The translations under genes were made by a program, and so were the position numbers. The notes below the pieces were generated by a model. That model had not been told where the DNA came from, did not search any database, and saw nothing but the letters and a program-made list of their open reading frames with translations. DNA of 64,000 nucleotides. It comes from Bacillus thermozeamaize (GTDB lineage: Bacteria > Bacillota > Bacilli > ZCTH02-B2). The stretch's first letter is position 1, and every line of letters starts with the position of its first letter. The stretch spans positions 1 through 64,000 of the forward strand of contig LZRT01000121.1 of NCBI GenBank assembly GCA_002159075.1. Direction: 5' to 3'. Positions 17,472 through 26,344 of the stretch are shown piece after piece.

Positions 17472-17843
17472 TTATTCTTCGTAAAGCAAGCGCAGCATCT
17501 CTTGCAATTCATTGAGGTCAATGTTTAACGCCTTGCTTTCGGCGACCACCTCGGCCAGCTTTTCCTCGACCAACTTCAAACGCTTTTCGCGCAAGAATTC
17601 CCGGCTTTGTCCGGCGACGAACGATCCCTTGCCGACGACGGAGGTGATCAACCCTTCCTTTTCCAGCTCTTCATAAGCCTTTTTGGTGGTGATCACGCTG
17701 ATGTGCAGATCTTTGGCCAACTGCCGGATGGAAGGGAGAAGGTCGCCTTCTTTCAGTTCCCCCTTGAGAATGCTTTCCTTCAGTTGCCTTTTAATTTGCT
17801 CATAGATTGGTTCCTTGCCGGCGTTTGAAATGATGATTTTCAT
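17472..17843 (-). CDS. GntR-family (YtrA-type) transcriptional regulator
   Basis: A 123-residue regulator: a GntR winged helix at about 10-75 (IYEQIKRQLKESILKG, LPSIRQLAKDLHIS, YEELEKEGLI, GKGSFV) and a short helical tail of about 45 residues for dimerisation. This short form is the YtrA subfamily, which usually represses its own ABC-transporter operon. Here it heads such an operon, and AT-rich inverted repeats sit in its promoter. Effectors are often cell-wall-active compounds in this family, but none can be deduced here. Confidence 0.93.
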   Translation of the reverse strand: MKIIISNAGKEPIYEQIKRQLKESILKGELKEGDLLPSIRQLAKDLHISVITTKKAYEELEKEGLITSVVGKGSFVAGQSREFLREKRLKLVEEKLAEVVAESKALNIDLNELQEMLRLLYEE

Positions 17844-17866
17844 GAACCACGTTCCTCTGCAGAGTG

Positions 17867-17914
17867 ATTATAATGTATATGTTTATATTAGTGTGCATAT
17901 ACAATATATACATT
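17867..17914 (-). promoter_or_regulatory. promoter and probable YtrA-type operator
   Basis: On the minus strand a TATAAT (plus-strand 17867-17872) lies ahead of the GntR gene. Around it are two nested inverted repeats: TGTATATG (17874-17881) with CATATACA (17896-17903), and AATGTATAT (17872-17880) with ATATACATT (17906-17914). Overlap with the -10 region fits autorepression. Confidence 0.65.
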
Positions 17915-18038
17915 TTTGCAATGGATGTCAATCCTGATTTTTTGGGAGGAAATATTGACAATCAACAGAAGATATCTTAAAGTCGAATGGAAATCCAGCA
18001 AATTGGGATTTGATGAAATTGAAAGTACGAGAGGAAGG

Positions 18039-19112
18039 ATGAGTGGAACATTGTTGGAGGAGACCATTGCTGTCCGACGGGGCGAAGATTTTGACAGAGA
18101 AGCGGTGCGACGTTATTTGCTTGAACACGTAGAAGGCGTTCCGGCGGATCTGCCGATGGAAGTTCGGCAATTTCCTTCCGGCGCCTCCAACCTGACCTAT
18201 CTCATTCGGATTGGCGATTGGGAAGCGGTGATGCGGCGGCCGCCTTTTGGCCCATTGCCCCCGAAGGCACACGATATGAAGCGTGAATCGCAGTTGCTGA
18301 TGCGCCTTCACCCGGTTTTTCCGTTGGTTCCAAAGCCGTATGTGTTTTGCGAGGATGAGTCGGTGATCGGCGCGCCCTTCTATGTGATGGAACGAAAGAA
18401 GGGGGTTGTGCTGGATCGCCAGTTTCCGCCGGGGGTTGCGGTGAATGAAGCGGTCTGCCGCCAAATTTCCTATGCCGTCGTAGATACGCTGGTCCAGCTG
18501 CACCAGGTGGATTACCGGGAGGCTGGCCTGGAGGAGTTTGGCCGTCCCGAAGGTTTCCTGGAAAGGCAGGTCAGGGGCTGGATAGGCCGATACGAACGGG
18601 TCCGGACAGAGGAGATTCCCGTTGTCGACCGGGTATCCCGGTGGCTTTTGGACCATCTCCCCGTCAGCCGGGGCACCACGATTGTGCATAACGACTTCAA
18701 GCTGAACAACATGTTGATGTCTCAGGATCTCTCGCAGGTGGTGGCAGTGTTGGATTGGGAGATGGCCACGATTGGCGATCCCCTGTTTGACTTGGGAGTG
18801 ACGCTGGGATACTGGGTGCTGGCCGATGATCCGGAACTGTTGAAGCGAGGCCTGCCTACCATCACCACTACACCAGGGTTTATCCGCCGGGAGGAGTTTA
18901 TCGAACGTTATGCGCAAAAGACGGGCCGCGATGTATCCAACATCGATTACTACCTCACTTTTGCGCACTTCAAACTGGCGGTCGTCCTGCAGCAGATCTA
19001 CTATCGCTGGAAGATAGGAAAGACGCAGGATGAGCGGTTTGCCTCATTTGGGGAGATGGTGCGGAATTTGATGATGTATGCGGCGGAACTGGTGGAACGG
19101 CAGTCCGGTTGA
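18039..19112 (+). CDS. APH-type phosphotransferase, ACAD10/11 (LvaA-like) kinase
   Basis: A 357-residue aminoglycoside-phosphotransferase-fold kinase of the subgroup found fused to ACAD in ACAD10/11 and as LvaA in levulinate catabolism. Seen: FPSGASNLTYLI glycine-loop, RRPPFGPLPPKAHDMKRE, catalytic loop HNDFKLNN (H217, D219), metal-binding D239 in LDWEMATIGDPLFDLG. Known relatives phosphorylate the 4-hydroxyl of hydroxyacyl-CoA; that role here is inferred. Start: ATG at 18039 behind GAGAGGAAGG; a TTG at 17955 with a better-spaced GGGAGG would add 28 residues and cannot be excluded. It lies between the GntR cassette and the first Liv-type operon, and ends at a terminator. Confidence 0.9.
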   Translation: MSGTLLEETIAVRRGEDFDREAVRRYLLEHVEGVPADLPMEVRQFPSGASNLTYLIRIGDWEAVMRRPPFGPLPPKAHDMKRESQLLMRLHPVFPLVPKPYVFCEDESVIGAPFYVMERKKGVVLDRQFPPGVAVNEAVCRQISYAVVDTLVQLHQVDYREAGLEEFGRPEGFLERQVRGWIGRYERVRTEEIPVVDRVSRWLLDHLPVSRGTTIVHNDFKLNNMLMSQDLSQVVAVLDWEMATIGDPLFDLGVTLGYWVLADDPELLKRGLPTITTTPGFIRREEFIERYAQKTGRDVSNIDYYLTFAHFKLAVVLQQIYYRWKIGKTQDERFASFGEMVRNLMMYAAELVERQSG

Positions 19113-19162
19113 ATCTGGTTGATTTGAAAAAAAGGAATCTAACAGGTTCCTTTTGTAAAGAA

Positions 19163-19187
19163 AGGGTGGATTTTTCCACTCTTTTTC
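19163..19187 (+). terminator. terminator after the phosphotransferase gene
   Basis: AGGGTGGA (19163-19170) pairs with TCCACTCT (19174-19181) with one wobble pair; TTTTTC follows. Confidence 0.8.
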
Positions 19188-19192
19188 ATTAG

Positions 19193-19214
19193 TGATATCA
19201 ATATATTGATATCA
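19193..19214. promoter_or_regulatory. 22-base perfect palindrome, probable operator
   Basis: TGATATCAATA followed directly by its reverse complement. A further partial copy (AATATATTAATAATATCAATATC) continues to about 19236. It stands 45 bases upstream of the promoter of the first Liv-type operon, with no gene nearby, so it is likely a regulator-binding site. Confidence 0.65.
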
Positions 19215-19258
19215 ATATATTAATAATATCAATATCATAAAATAACATAAATTAATTA

Positions 19259-19287
19259 TTGACAAAGCAACAATACATAGATTATAT
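19259..19287 (+). promoter_or_regulatory. sigma-A promoter of the first Liv-type operon
   Basis: TTGACA (19259-19264), 17-base spacer, TTATAT (19282-19287). The untranslated leader to the ATG at 19453 would be about 160 bases and shows no structure I recognise. Confidence 0.75.
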
Positions 19288-19452
19288 TTCTCTCAATAAA
19301 GAAAAATTTTAAGTGCCGTTACACGAAATGAAAGCGCATTCTTATCACGATGGGAGGTATCCGTTGAAAGGGGGGAAAGGGGGAAATCAAGAAGAATGTG
19401 TAGTTTTTAACTAAAAATCTGAAAATTACAAAATATAAATACAGGAGGATGA

Positions 19453-20742
19453 ATGATGCGACGGAAACGGCTCACGTTTGTCGGAGGAGTTATTACTTTA
19501 GTACTGCTTTTGATCATCACGGCCTGTGGGGGAAATCAGCCCGCCAACACTTCTCCTGGAAATAACCAGCAGGGGGGAGATGCCGGGAATCAACCGAAGC
19601 AGCAGGCGCAGGGCGTGACTGACAGCGAGATTCTTGTGGGTCATATCGGACCGCAGACCGGACCGGCTGCGCAGTATGATCTGATCCGGCAGGGGATACA
19701 GTCCTATTTCAATTATGTGAACGAAAACGGCGGAGTCAATGGGCGGAAATTGAAATTGATCGCCTACGATGATCAGTATCAGCCGTCGAAAACGGTGCCT
19801 GCCGCCAAGCGTCTGGTGGAGGAGGACAAGGTGTTTGCACTGGTGGGGAATGTCTGCACTCCCTGTAACGCAGCAGTCAAACCGTATCTTGTCGAAAAAG
19901 GGATCCCGGTGGTGGCTGTTTCTTCGGGAGCAGATCAATTTGTCAACCCGCCCGTGAAAAACTACTTTGGCTACCTGATGAATTACCGGATGGAGGCAGC
20001 CATATACGTGGACTACGCCGTGAACAAGATGGGCGCGAAAAAAGTGGCCATCGCCTACCAGAACGATGATTTCGGCAAGGAGGGGCTGGAAGGGGCCAAG
20101 GAGGCGATCAAAAAATACAATGGGCTGGAAGTTGTCGCCGAAGTGCCTTTCCTGGTGACTGATGCGGATTTCAGCTCTCAGGCCCAGCAGCTTCAAAAAT
20201 CCAAGCCCGATGTGATCCTCGCTTTTGCGACACCCAAACCCGCGGCCAGCTTGCGCAAGGAGATGCACAAGATCAATGCGACGAATATTCCCATGATCGT
20301 CTGTTCGGTGGGCGCAAACGACACCAACCTGTTCAAGCTGGCTGGTGAAGAGATCTGGGAAGGGGTGATCAGCTCCGCATCGATGCCGATGGCGGATGAT
20401 TCCGATGATCCGGATATGAAGCTGTACAAGGAACGGTTTACGAAGGATTTTCCCAATTCCACTTATAACGGCAACGCCCAGTGGGGATGGGTGGCCGCCC
20501 AGATATTTGTCGAAGGGCTGAAACGGGCCGGCGACGATTTGAGCTGGGAGAATTACATCAAGGCGCTGGAGACCCTGGACAAATGGGATGGCTCGTTGTA
20601 CCCCAGCGTCACCTACACGCCGGAGTACCGCTATGGCCTGACGTCACTGTTCATGACGGAAGCCAAGGATGGCAAAATCGTGCCGATAACCGGAATCATC
20701 CATTATGATCCGGCCACCGGCAAGATCACATATGAAGACTGA
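19453..20742 (+). CDS. Liv-type ABC transporter substrate-binding lipoprotein (first system)
   Basis: A 429-residue type I periplasmic-binding-fold protein of the branched-chain amino acid (LivJ/LivK) family, anchored as a lipoprotein: lipobox ITAC with Cys25, then a Gly/Asn/Gln-rich linker. The mature part opens with EILVGHIGPQTGPAAQYD and has NGGVNGRKLKL and DDQYQPSKTVPAAKRLVEED, the usual first-lobe motifs. AGGAGG precedes the ATG pair. It is followed by permease and ATPase genes. The family also takes up short organic acids and aromatic acids, so amino acids are not certain as cargo; nearby ACAD and CoA-transferase genes favour a carboxylic acid. Confidence 0.93.
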   Translation: MMRRKRLTFVGGVITLVLLLIITACGGNQPANTSPGNNQQGGDAGNQPKQQAQGVTDSEILVGHIGPQTGPAAQYDLIRQGIQSYFNYVNENGGVNGRKLKLIAYDDQYQPSKTVPAAKRLVEEDKVFALVGNVCTPCNAAVKPYLVEKGIPVVAVSSGADQFVNPPVKNYFGYLMNYRMEAAIYVDYAVNKMGAKKVAIAYQNDDFGKEGLEGAKEAIKKYNGLEVVAEVPFLVTDADFSSQAQQLQKSKPDVILAFATPKPAASLRKEMHKINATNIPMIVCSVGANDTNLFKLAGEEIWEGVISSASMPMADDSDDPDMKLYKERFTKDFPNSTYNGNAQWGWVAAQIFVEGLKRAGDDLSWENYIKALETLDKWDGSLYPSVTYTPEYRYGLTSLFMTEAKDGKIVPITGIIHYDPATGKITYED

Positions 20743-20771
20743 CCGGGCAGAGGCAAAGGAGAGGAACATAA

Positions 20772-20808
20772 GGGTGGGGGAAGATGGTTGTCCCCCGCTC
20801 CTCTTTTT
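20772..20808 (+). terminator. hairpin terminator inside the Liv operon
   Basis: GGGTGGGGGA (20772-20781) pairs with TCCCCCGCTC (20791-20800) over ten pairs with two wobbles, followed by CTCTTTTT. It lies between the binding-protein and permease genes and should lower expression of the membrane parts relative to the binding protein. Confidence 0.75.
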
Positions 20809-20841
20809 CGCGATAGATTCAGAGGAATGGAGGGGTGTTTG

Positions 20842-21711
20842 TTGGTTTGGCAATTGATTGTCAGTGGACTGATCTTTGGTTGTATCTATGGGCTGGCAGC
20901 GCTCGGGCTGGTCCTGATCTACCGGACGACCGATGTGGTCAATTTTGCCCAGGGTGAGATGGCGATGGTCACCACGTTTGTCGCCTATGTCTTTTTGGAA
21001 AAGCAAGGTTTTTCGTATGGCGTTTCCTTTCTCCTGGCGCTCCTGTTTGCGGCGGTGTTCGGGATGGTGGTGCAATTCCTCTTTATGCGTCCGGTGCAAC
21101 AGGCACCGGTGCTGAACCAGATTGTCCTGACCCTCGGGTTGTACATGGTGTTTCACGGGCTGGCGGGGATCATTTGGGGATATACGCCGACCAGTTTTCC
21201 GGAAGCGGTTCCGGGAAGCCCTTACCAGCTGGCCGGAATTTATGTGACCCCCAATGAGTTGTTTGTTGTGGCCGTGACGCTGGCGTTGATGTTGCTCTTT
21301 TTTGCCGTGTTCCGCTATACCAAAATCGGACTCGCGATGCGCGCCACCTCGCAGGATACGATGACCTCGGAATTGATGGGGATACAGGTGAGCAGCGTCT
21401 TTACCTGGACGTGGGTGGTTGGCACGGTTCTCGGCGGTGTCGCAGGGATGCTGACGGCCCCGACGACGATGCTGGATCCCAACTTTATGGCGGATGTATT
21501 GATTATGGCTTTCGCTGCCGCCGTTTTGGGAGGGTTTATTAGTCTTCCCGGCGCGATCTTGGGCGGTTTGATCATTGGAGTGGTCGGAAACCTGATCACG
21601 TTTTATGTTTCTGCCGAACTGAAGACGGCGTTCATTTTCCTTTTGATCATTCTCATCCTTTATGTCAGGCCGACGGGATTGTTTGGTGCCCGTGTCATCA
21701 ACAAAGTGTGA
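20842..21711 (+). CDS. Liv-type ABC permease, LivH family (first system)
   Basis: A membrane protein of about 289 residues with eight or so hydrophobic segments. Family blocks: GLIFGCIYGLAALGLVLIYRTTDVVNFAQGEM near the start and GGFISLPGAILGG near the end. It forms half of the translocation pore with LivM. The start is uncertain: TTG at 20842 is six bases after GGAGGGG and gives the usual short N-terminus (VWQLIVSG); ATG at 20827 is in frame but sits too close to its AGAGG. Confidence 0.92.
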   Translation: MVWQLIVSGLIFGCIYGLAALGLVLIYRTTDVVNFAQGEMAMVTTFVAYVFLEKQGFSYGVSFLLALLFAAVFGMVVQFLFMRPVQQAPVLNQIVLTLGLYMVFHGLAGIIWGYTPTSFPEAVPGSPYQLAGIYVTPNELFVVAVTLALMLLFFAVFRYTKIGLAMRATSQDTMTSELMGIQVSSVFTWTWVVGTVLGGVAGMLTAPTTMLDPNFMADVLIMAFAAAVLGGFISLPGAILGGLIIGVVGNLITFYVSAELKTAFIFLLIILILYVRPTGLFGARVINKV

Positions 21712-21776
21712 TGTCAAAGTATGCAGTATGCAAAGCATGCTAGGAAAAGCGTATGGCGGAGAGGTGTGGTGATAGC

Positions 21777-22775
21777 GTGAGATTGAGATGGAAACCGATT
21801 GCATTGGTTGTTTTGTTGGTCCTTCTGGCGGTTTATCCGTTTTTGGTAGGAAAGTCCAACTATTACATGACGCTGTTTGCCATGATGTGTATTTATGCCA
21901 TTGCCGCGATGGCATTGAACCTGCTGACCGGTTTCGGTGGCCAGGTGTCGGTGGGGCACGCCGGTTTTTTGGCGGTTGGCGGGTATGCGGCAGCCATCTT
22001 GTCGACCAAAGTGGGCATGCCTTTCATCCTGGCATTGCTCCTGGCGGGAGTGGTTACCGGCTTAATCGGATTGTTGATCGGGCTGCCGGCCGTTCGCTTG
22101 CGCGGGCATTTTCTGGCTGTGGCGACATTGGGCTTTGGCTTGTCCATCCCGCAGATCGCTTTGAACTGGGATGATCTGACGGGCGGGTATTCGGGCATTT
22201 TCGTCAACAAACCCGTGCTTTTCGATACCGAATTCAAGTTTTACTACGTGGTTGTGGTGAGCATCGTGCTGATTACCTGGATCATTTACAACATCCTGAG
22301 AAGCGCATTGGGGAGAGCCTTTGTCGCGATCCGGGAAAGCGAGGTGGCGGCGCAGGCGATGGGCATTCACGTCGCCTTTTACAAAACCGTGATGTTTGTC
22401 ATCAGCGCCTTTTTTACCGGGCTGGCTGGCGGCCTTTACGGTTACTGGGTCGGTTTCATCAGCCCCAATGACTTTACGGCCACCACTTCGTTCATGCTTC
22501 TGGCGATGATTGTGGTGGGAGGCCTTGCTTCATTGCCGGGCGCCATTCTCGGAGCGGTGCTTTTCACCTTGATTCCCCACTTCACCAGCCAGTTTGTCGG
22601 GGTGACCAACCTGGTGATCGGCCTGGCGATGGCGCTGATCATTTTGTTCAGGCCGCAGGGGCTGGTCTCGCTGGGACAACTGTTTTCCGCCAAGAAAAGG
22701 CAGAGTGGGGATGTTTCGGAGCAAGAGGCAGGAGAGCTGGAGAAGGGGGCCGAAGAAAAGTATGTTAACGTTTAA
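21777..22775 (+). CDS. Liv-type ABC permease, LivM family (first system)
   Basis: About 332 residues with roughly nine hydrophobic segments. The conserved block MALNLLTGFGGQVSVGHAGFLAVGGY follows the first segments and GGLASLPGAILGAVLF closes the core. A charged C-terminal tail (from about residue 300) is hydrophilic. GTG at 21777 is preferred because it yields the typical basic N-terminus; ATG at 21753 is an alternative. The next gene overlaps its end by 14 bases. Confidence 0.92.
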   Translation: MRLRWKPIALVVLLVLLAVYPFLVGKSNYYMTLFAMMCIYAIAAMALNLLTGFGGQVSVGHAGFLAVGGYAAAILSTKVGMPFILALLLAGVVTGLIGLLIGLPAVRLRGHFLAVATLGFGLSIPQIALNWDDLTGGYSGIFVNKPVLFDTEFKFYYVVVVSIVLITWIIYNILRSALGRAFVAIRESEVAAQAMGIHVAFYKTVMFVISAFFTGLAGGLYGYWVGFISPNDFTATTSFMLLAMIVVGGLASLPGAILGAVLFTLIPHFTSQFVGVTNLVIGLAMALIILFRPQGLVSLGQLFSAKKRQSGDVSEQEAGELEKGAEEKYVNV

Positions 22776-23535
22776 GGATGTGACGGTCCGCTTTGGCGGT
22801 TTGACAGCGATTGACCGGTTGAGCATGGAGGTGCCGGAGGGGAAAATTTATTCCATCATCGGCCCCAACGGCGCGGGAAAAACCACCGTCTTCAATTGCA
22901 TCAGCCGCTTTTATACCCCGGTGGAAGGGGACATGTTCTTTAACGGGCAAAATCTGTTGCAGTATAAACCTCATCAGGTGATTCAACTGGGGATCGCCCG
23001 GAGTTTTCAAAATGTGGAGTTGTTTTCCAAAATGACCGTATTGGACAATCTGCTCATCGGGCTGCACCTTAAGATGAAGAAAAACATTTTTCCCATTGCT
23101 TTGCGCTTGCCTTCGGTGCGAAAAGAGGAGCGGGAGGCCAAAAAGCGGGCCTGCGAAATCTTGGAGATGTTGGGGATTTCCCATCTGGCTGAAGAAGAGG
23201 TGCATAACCTGCCTTTTGGGTACCAGAAAATGGTGGATATCGGCCGGGCGATGATGGCCGATCCCAAGTTGATATTACTGGATGAGCCGGTGGCCGGGAT
23301 GAACCCGGTGGAGACGGAACGGCTGAGCCAATTGATCCTATTTCTTAAGAAAGAGTTGAAATATACGGTGCTCCTGATTGAGCATGACATGTCCATGGTC
23401 ATGAAGATCTCCGATTACGTCATCGTGATGAACTTTGGCAAAAAAATTGCTGAAGGCCTTCCCCACGAGGTGCAGAAGAATCCTGTGGTCATCGAGGCCT
23501 ATCTGGGTGAGGTGGATGCGGTTGCTGGTACTTGA
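22762..23535 (+). CDS. Liv-type ABC ATPase, LivG family (first system)
   Basis: A 257-residue ABC ATPase. It has Walker A GPNGAGKTT, Q-loop SFQNVELF, a weak signature (LPFGYQKMVDIGRAM), Walker B LILLDEPVAGMNP and switch His in IEHDM, plus the long insert with LPSVRKEERE that marks LivG proteins. It overlaps livM upstream and livF downstream (20 bases), so the three are translationally coupled. Confidence 0.94.
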   Translation: MLTFKDVTVRFGGLTAIDRLSMEVPEGKIYSIIGPNGAGKTTVFNCISRFYTPVEGDMFFNGQNLLQYKPHQVIQLGIARSFQNVELFSKMTVLDNLLIGLHLKMKKNIFPIALRLPSVRKEEREAKKRACEILEMLGISHLAEEEVHNLPFGYQKMVDIGRAMMADPKLILLDEPVAGMNPVETERLSQLILFLKKELKYTVLLIEHDMSMVMKISDYVIVMNFGKKIAEGLPHEVQKNPVVIEAYLGEVDAVAGT

Positions 23536-24226
23536 TGGAATCTCTGTCTTTTATGGTCATGTTCACGCGCTGAAGAGCGTTTCGTTGAAAGTGCCTCCGC
23601 GCGCTATTGTCACCCTCCTTGGCGCCAATGGCGCGGGGAAGACGACAACGCTGAAAACGATTTCCCGCTTGGTGACGCCAAGAAGCGGACGTTATGAGTT
23701 GGATGGCGAATCGATGCTCCGAAGAAAGCCGAGTGAGATCGTCCGGCGCAGGATCATTCACTGTCCGGAAAACCGTCGTGTCTACCCGTTGTTTACCGTG
23801 GAGGAAAACCTCCGCATCGGCGCATACGCCCGCCGTGATCATCAACAGGTCAAGCGGGACATGGAACGCGTTCTGAACCTGTTTCCCCGTCTGAAGGAAA
23901 GGCTAAACCAGCTTGCCGGGACGCTTAGTGGCGGGGAACAACAGATGTTGGCGATTGGCCGCGCATTAATGGGCGGTCCGAAGATCCTGCTTCTGGATGA
24001 ACCTTCTCTGGGATTGGCGCCGAATATTGTCCAGGAAATATTTCAGATCATCCGACGAATCAATGAAGAGGGGACGTCCATCTTGCTGGTGGAGCAAAAC
24101 GCCCACAAGGCCCTGGAGATTGCCGATTATGCGTACGTCCTCGAAAACGGCCGGATCGCCCTGGAAGGTGAGCCTGAGGCGCTGAAAAACAACGATGAGG
24201 TCCGGCGGCTTTATTTAGGTGGTTAA
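23516..24226 (+). CDS. Liv-type ABC ATPase, LivF family (first system)
   Basis: A 236-residue ABC ATPase: Walker A GANGAGKTT, signature [16 protein letters not shown], Walker [14 protein letters not shown] and VEQNAHKALE. The ATG at 23516 lies inside the end of the LivG gene. An earlier ATG at 23435 would add 27 residues overlapping LivG and is rejected. It completes the first importer. Confidence 0.94.
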   Translation: MRLLVLDGISVFYGHVHALKSVSLKVPPRAIVTLLGANGAGKTTTLKTISRLVTPRSGRYELDGESMLRRKPSEIVRRRIIHCPENRRVYPLFTVEENLRIGAYARRDHQQVKRDMERVLNLFPRLKERLNQLAGTLSGGEQQMLAIGRALMGGPKILLLDEPSLGLAPNIVQEIFQIIRRINEEGTSILLVEQNAHKALEIADYAYVLENGRIALEGEPEALKNNDEVRRLYLGG

Positions 24227-24298
24227 TTCAGATAGTTTATAATAAGGAAAGACATCCAGAAATTGCTGAACTTGACAAGTGGAGGAGATATTTTGGTG

Positions 24299-25477
24299 AT
24301 GTTGCCATTGGCTTCATTTCGTGTGCTGGATTTGACGCGATTGTTGCCCGGGCCTTTCTGCACTTGGCTGCTGGCCGACTTTGGGGCTGACGTGATCAAG
24401 GTGGAGGACCCCGATCTGGGGGATTATGCCCGCTGGATGCCGCCTTTGCAGGGGAAGTTGGGGGCCATGTTTGTCTCGCTGAACAGGAATAAACGCAGTA
24501 TTGCCCTGAACCTGAAGACGGAAAAGGGGAAAGCCGTCTTTCGCGAGCTGGTCAAGCAGGCGGATGTGCTGGTTGAGTCGTTTCGTCCGGGGGTCATGGA
24601 TCGTTTGGGGCTGGGGTATTCCGATTTGCGGGAGATTAATCCCAGGCTGGTCTACTGCGCCATTACAGGGTATGGACAGGATGGGCCCTATGCTGATTTG
24701 CCGGGACATGACGTCAATTATCTCAGCTATGCGGGCATGTTGGGACTGCAGGGAGAACGGGAGGGAAATCCCGTTCTTCCCTCCGTGCAAGTGGCCGATC
24801 TGGGCGGGGGAGCGATGATGGCGGCGGTCGGGATCTTGCTGGCGCTGCTTGCCAGGAACCAGACGGGAAAAGGCCAGTTTGTCGACATCTCGATGACGGA
24901 CGGGGTGATCGCCTGGTTACAGGCCAGCCTGCCGGCGTTCCTGGCATCCGGCAAATTGCCTGAACGGGGGACATTGCCCCTGTCAGGCGGGAAAGCCTGT
25001 TACGCCGTGTACGAGACGGCGGATGGCCGGCATCTTTCAGTAGGGGCTTTGGAGCCCAAGTTCTGGGAAGTGTTTTGCAAGGCGATCGGCCGTCCCGATC
25101 TGATCCCGCTGTTGGATGCGCCGTTGCCGGAGCAGGAGCGGATGAAGCGGGAGATTGGCGAGATCATCCGGTCCAAGCCTTTGCAGGAATGGCTGCATGT
25201 GTTTGAGGGCCGGGATACCTGTGTCGCACCGGTGCTCAACCTGGAGGAGATGACACGGGATCCGCAGGTACAGCACCGACAAATGATCATGGAAGTGGAT
25301 CATCCTGTTCTCGGAACCATCCGGCAGATCGGGTTTCCCATCAAGCTGTCGGAAACAGCCGCCCAGGTCCGTTTGCCGGAACCGCAGCTGGGTGAGCACA
25401 ATGAGGAGATCTTGAAGGAACTGGGATATGACGATGCCGCGATAGAAAAGCTGCGGGCCGAAAAGATTATTTCGTGA
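24299..25477 (+). CDS. class III CoA-transferase (CaiB/BaiF family)
   Basis: A protein of about 392 residues that moves CoA between carboxylic acids. Family blocks: VLDLTRLLPGPFCTWLLADFGADVIKVE, DYARWMPP, NRNKRSIALNLK, the catalytic Asp138 in GHDVNYLSYAGML, and SMTDGVIAWL. GGAGGAG at 24281 supports a start at TTG 24293, GTG 24296 or ATG 24299; all give nearly the same protein. It follows livF by 70 bases and precedes an SDR, so it probably activates or exchanges CoA on the acid taken up by the importer. Specific acid unknown. Confidence 0.93.
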   Translation: MLPLASFRVLDLTRLLPGPFCTWLLADFGADVIKVEDPDLGDYARWMPPLQGKLGAMFVSLNRNKRSIALNLKTEKGKAVFRELVKQADVLVESFRPGVMDRLGLGYSDLREINPRLVYCAITGYGQDGPYADLPGHDVNYLSYAGMLGLQGEREGNPVLPSVQVADLGGGAMMAAVGILLALLARNQTGKGQFVDISMTDGVIAWLQASLPAFLASGKLPERGTLPLSGGKACYAVYETADGRHLSVGALEPKFWEVFCKAIGRPDLIPLLDAPLPEQERMKREIGEIIRSKPLQEWLHVFEGRDTCVAPVLNLEEMTRDPQVQHRQMIMEVDHPVLGTIRQIGFPIKLSETAAQVRLPEPQLGEHNEEILKELGYDDAAIEKLRAEKIIS

Positions 25478-25544
25478 CGAAGTGCCGGTTGTGGATGGTT
25501 AATCCGCGGGTTTATCTTGGCAGAGACGGAAAAGGGGTGAAGCG

Positions 25545-26309
25545 GTGAACATTCCAGCGCTTGATGTCCAGGGAAAAACGGCGTTGGTGACAGGTGGAAC
25601 CAAGGGAATCGGCTACGGGATGGCCCAGGCCCTGGCGCATTACGGGGCTGATCTGGCGATAGTCGGCAGAAACAGGGAAGATGGGGAACAAGCTCGCCGG
25701 GAACTGGAAAAATTCGGGCGCAGGGTGCTCTTCCTGCAAGCGGATGTCACGCAAAAAGAGCAGGTGGAGCAAATGGTGAACCAGGTCGTCTCCGCCTGGG
25801 GAAGGATCGATATTCTCGTCAACAATGCGGGTATGAACATTCGCAAGCCGCTCCTGGAAGTGGAGGAGCAGGACTGGGAGCGCGTGATTAGCACCAATCT
25901 CAAGGGGATTTTTCTCGTCGGCCAGGCGGTTGCCCGTCAGATGGTCAAACAAAAGTCGGGAAGAATCATCAATATTTCGTCTATTCTGGGGACGATTGGC
26001 ATGCCCATGCAGACCAGTTATGCGGCCAGCAAGGGAGGCATCAATCAGTTGACCAAGGTTTGGGCAGCCGAGCTGGCGCCTTATGGGATCACGGTCAATG
26101 CCATCGCTCCGGCATACATTCGTACGCCCATGACCAGAGACTGGCTGGCCGACAAGAAACGCTATGAGGAAATCGTCAGCCAGACCCTGCTTGGACGGAT
26201 CGGCGATATCGAAGATCTGGCGGGGCCTGTCGTCTTTCTCGCTTCCGATGCGTCTGCCTATATCACCGGCCAGGTGATTCATGTGGATGGCGGATGGGTT
26301 GCGAGGTAG
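25545..26309 (+). CDS. short-chain dehydrogenase/reductase
   Basis: A 254-residue classical SDR with NAD(P)-binding TGGTKGIG (16-23), NNAG, catalytic Ser in NISSILG, and Y159/K163 in SYAASKG; the end GQVIHVDGGW is family-typical. GTG start with AAGGGG upstream. By resemblance it could be a 3-oxoacyl-ACP reductase-like, gluconate 5-dehydrogenase-like or hydroxyacid dehydrogenase enzyme. Position between the CoA-transferase and an MFS carrier, near ACAD10/11-type genes, allows a role like LvaD (oxidation or reduction of a hydroxyacyl group), which is inference. Confidence 0.92.
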   Translation: MNIPALDVQGKTALVTGGTKGIGYGMAQALAHYGADLAIVGRNREDGEQARRELEKFGRRVLFLQADVTQKEQVEQMVNQVVSAWGRIDILVNNAGMNIRKPLLEVEEQDWERVISTNLKGIFLVGQAVARQMVKQKSGRIINISSILGTIGMPMQTSYAASKGGINQLTKVWAAELAPYGITVNAIAPAYIRTPMTRDWLADKKRYEEIVSQTLLGRIGDIEDLAGPVVFLASDASAYITGQVIHVDGGWVAR

Positions 26310-26344
26310 TTTCGGGAGATGGATGTTGACAAAGGGGAATTCCT

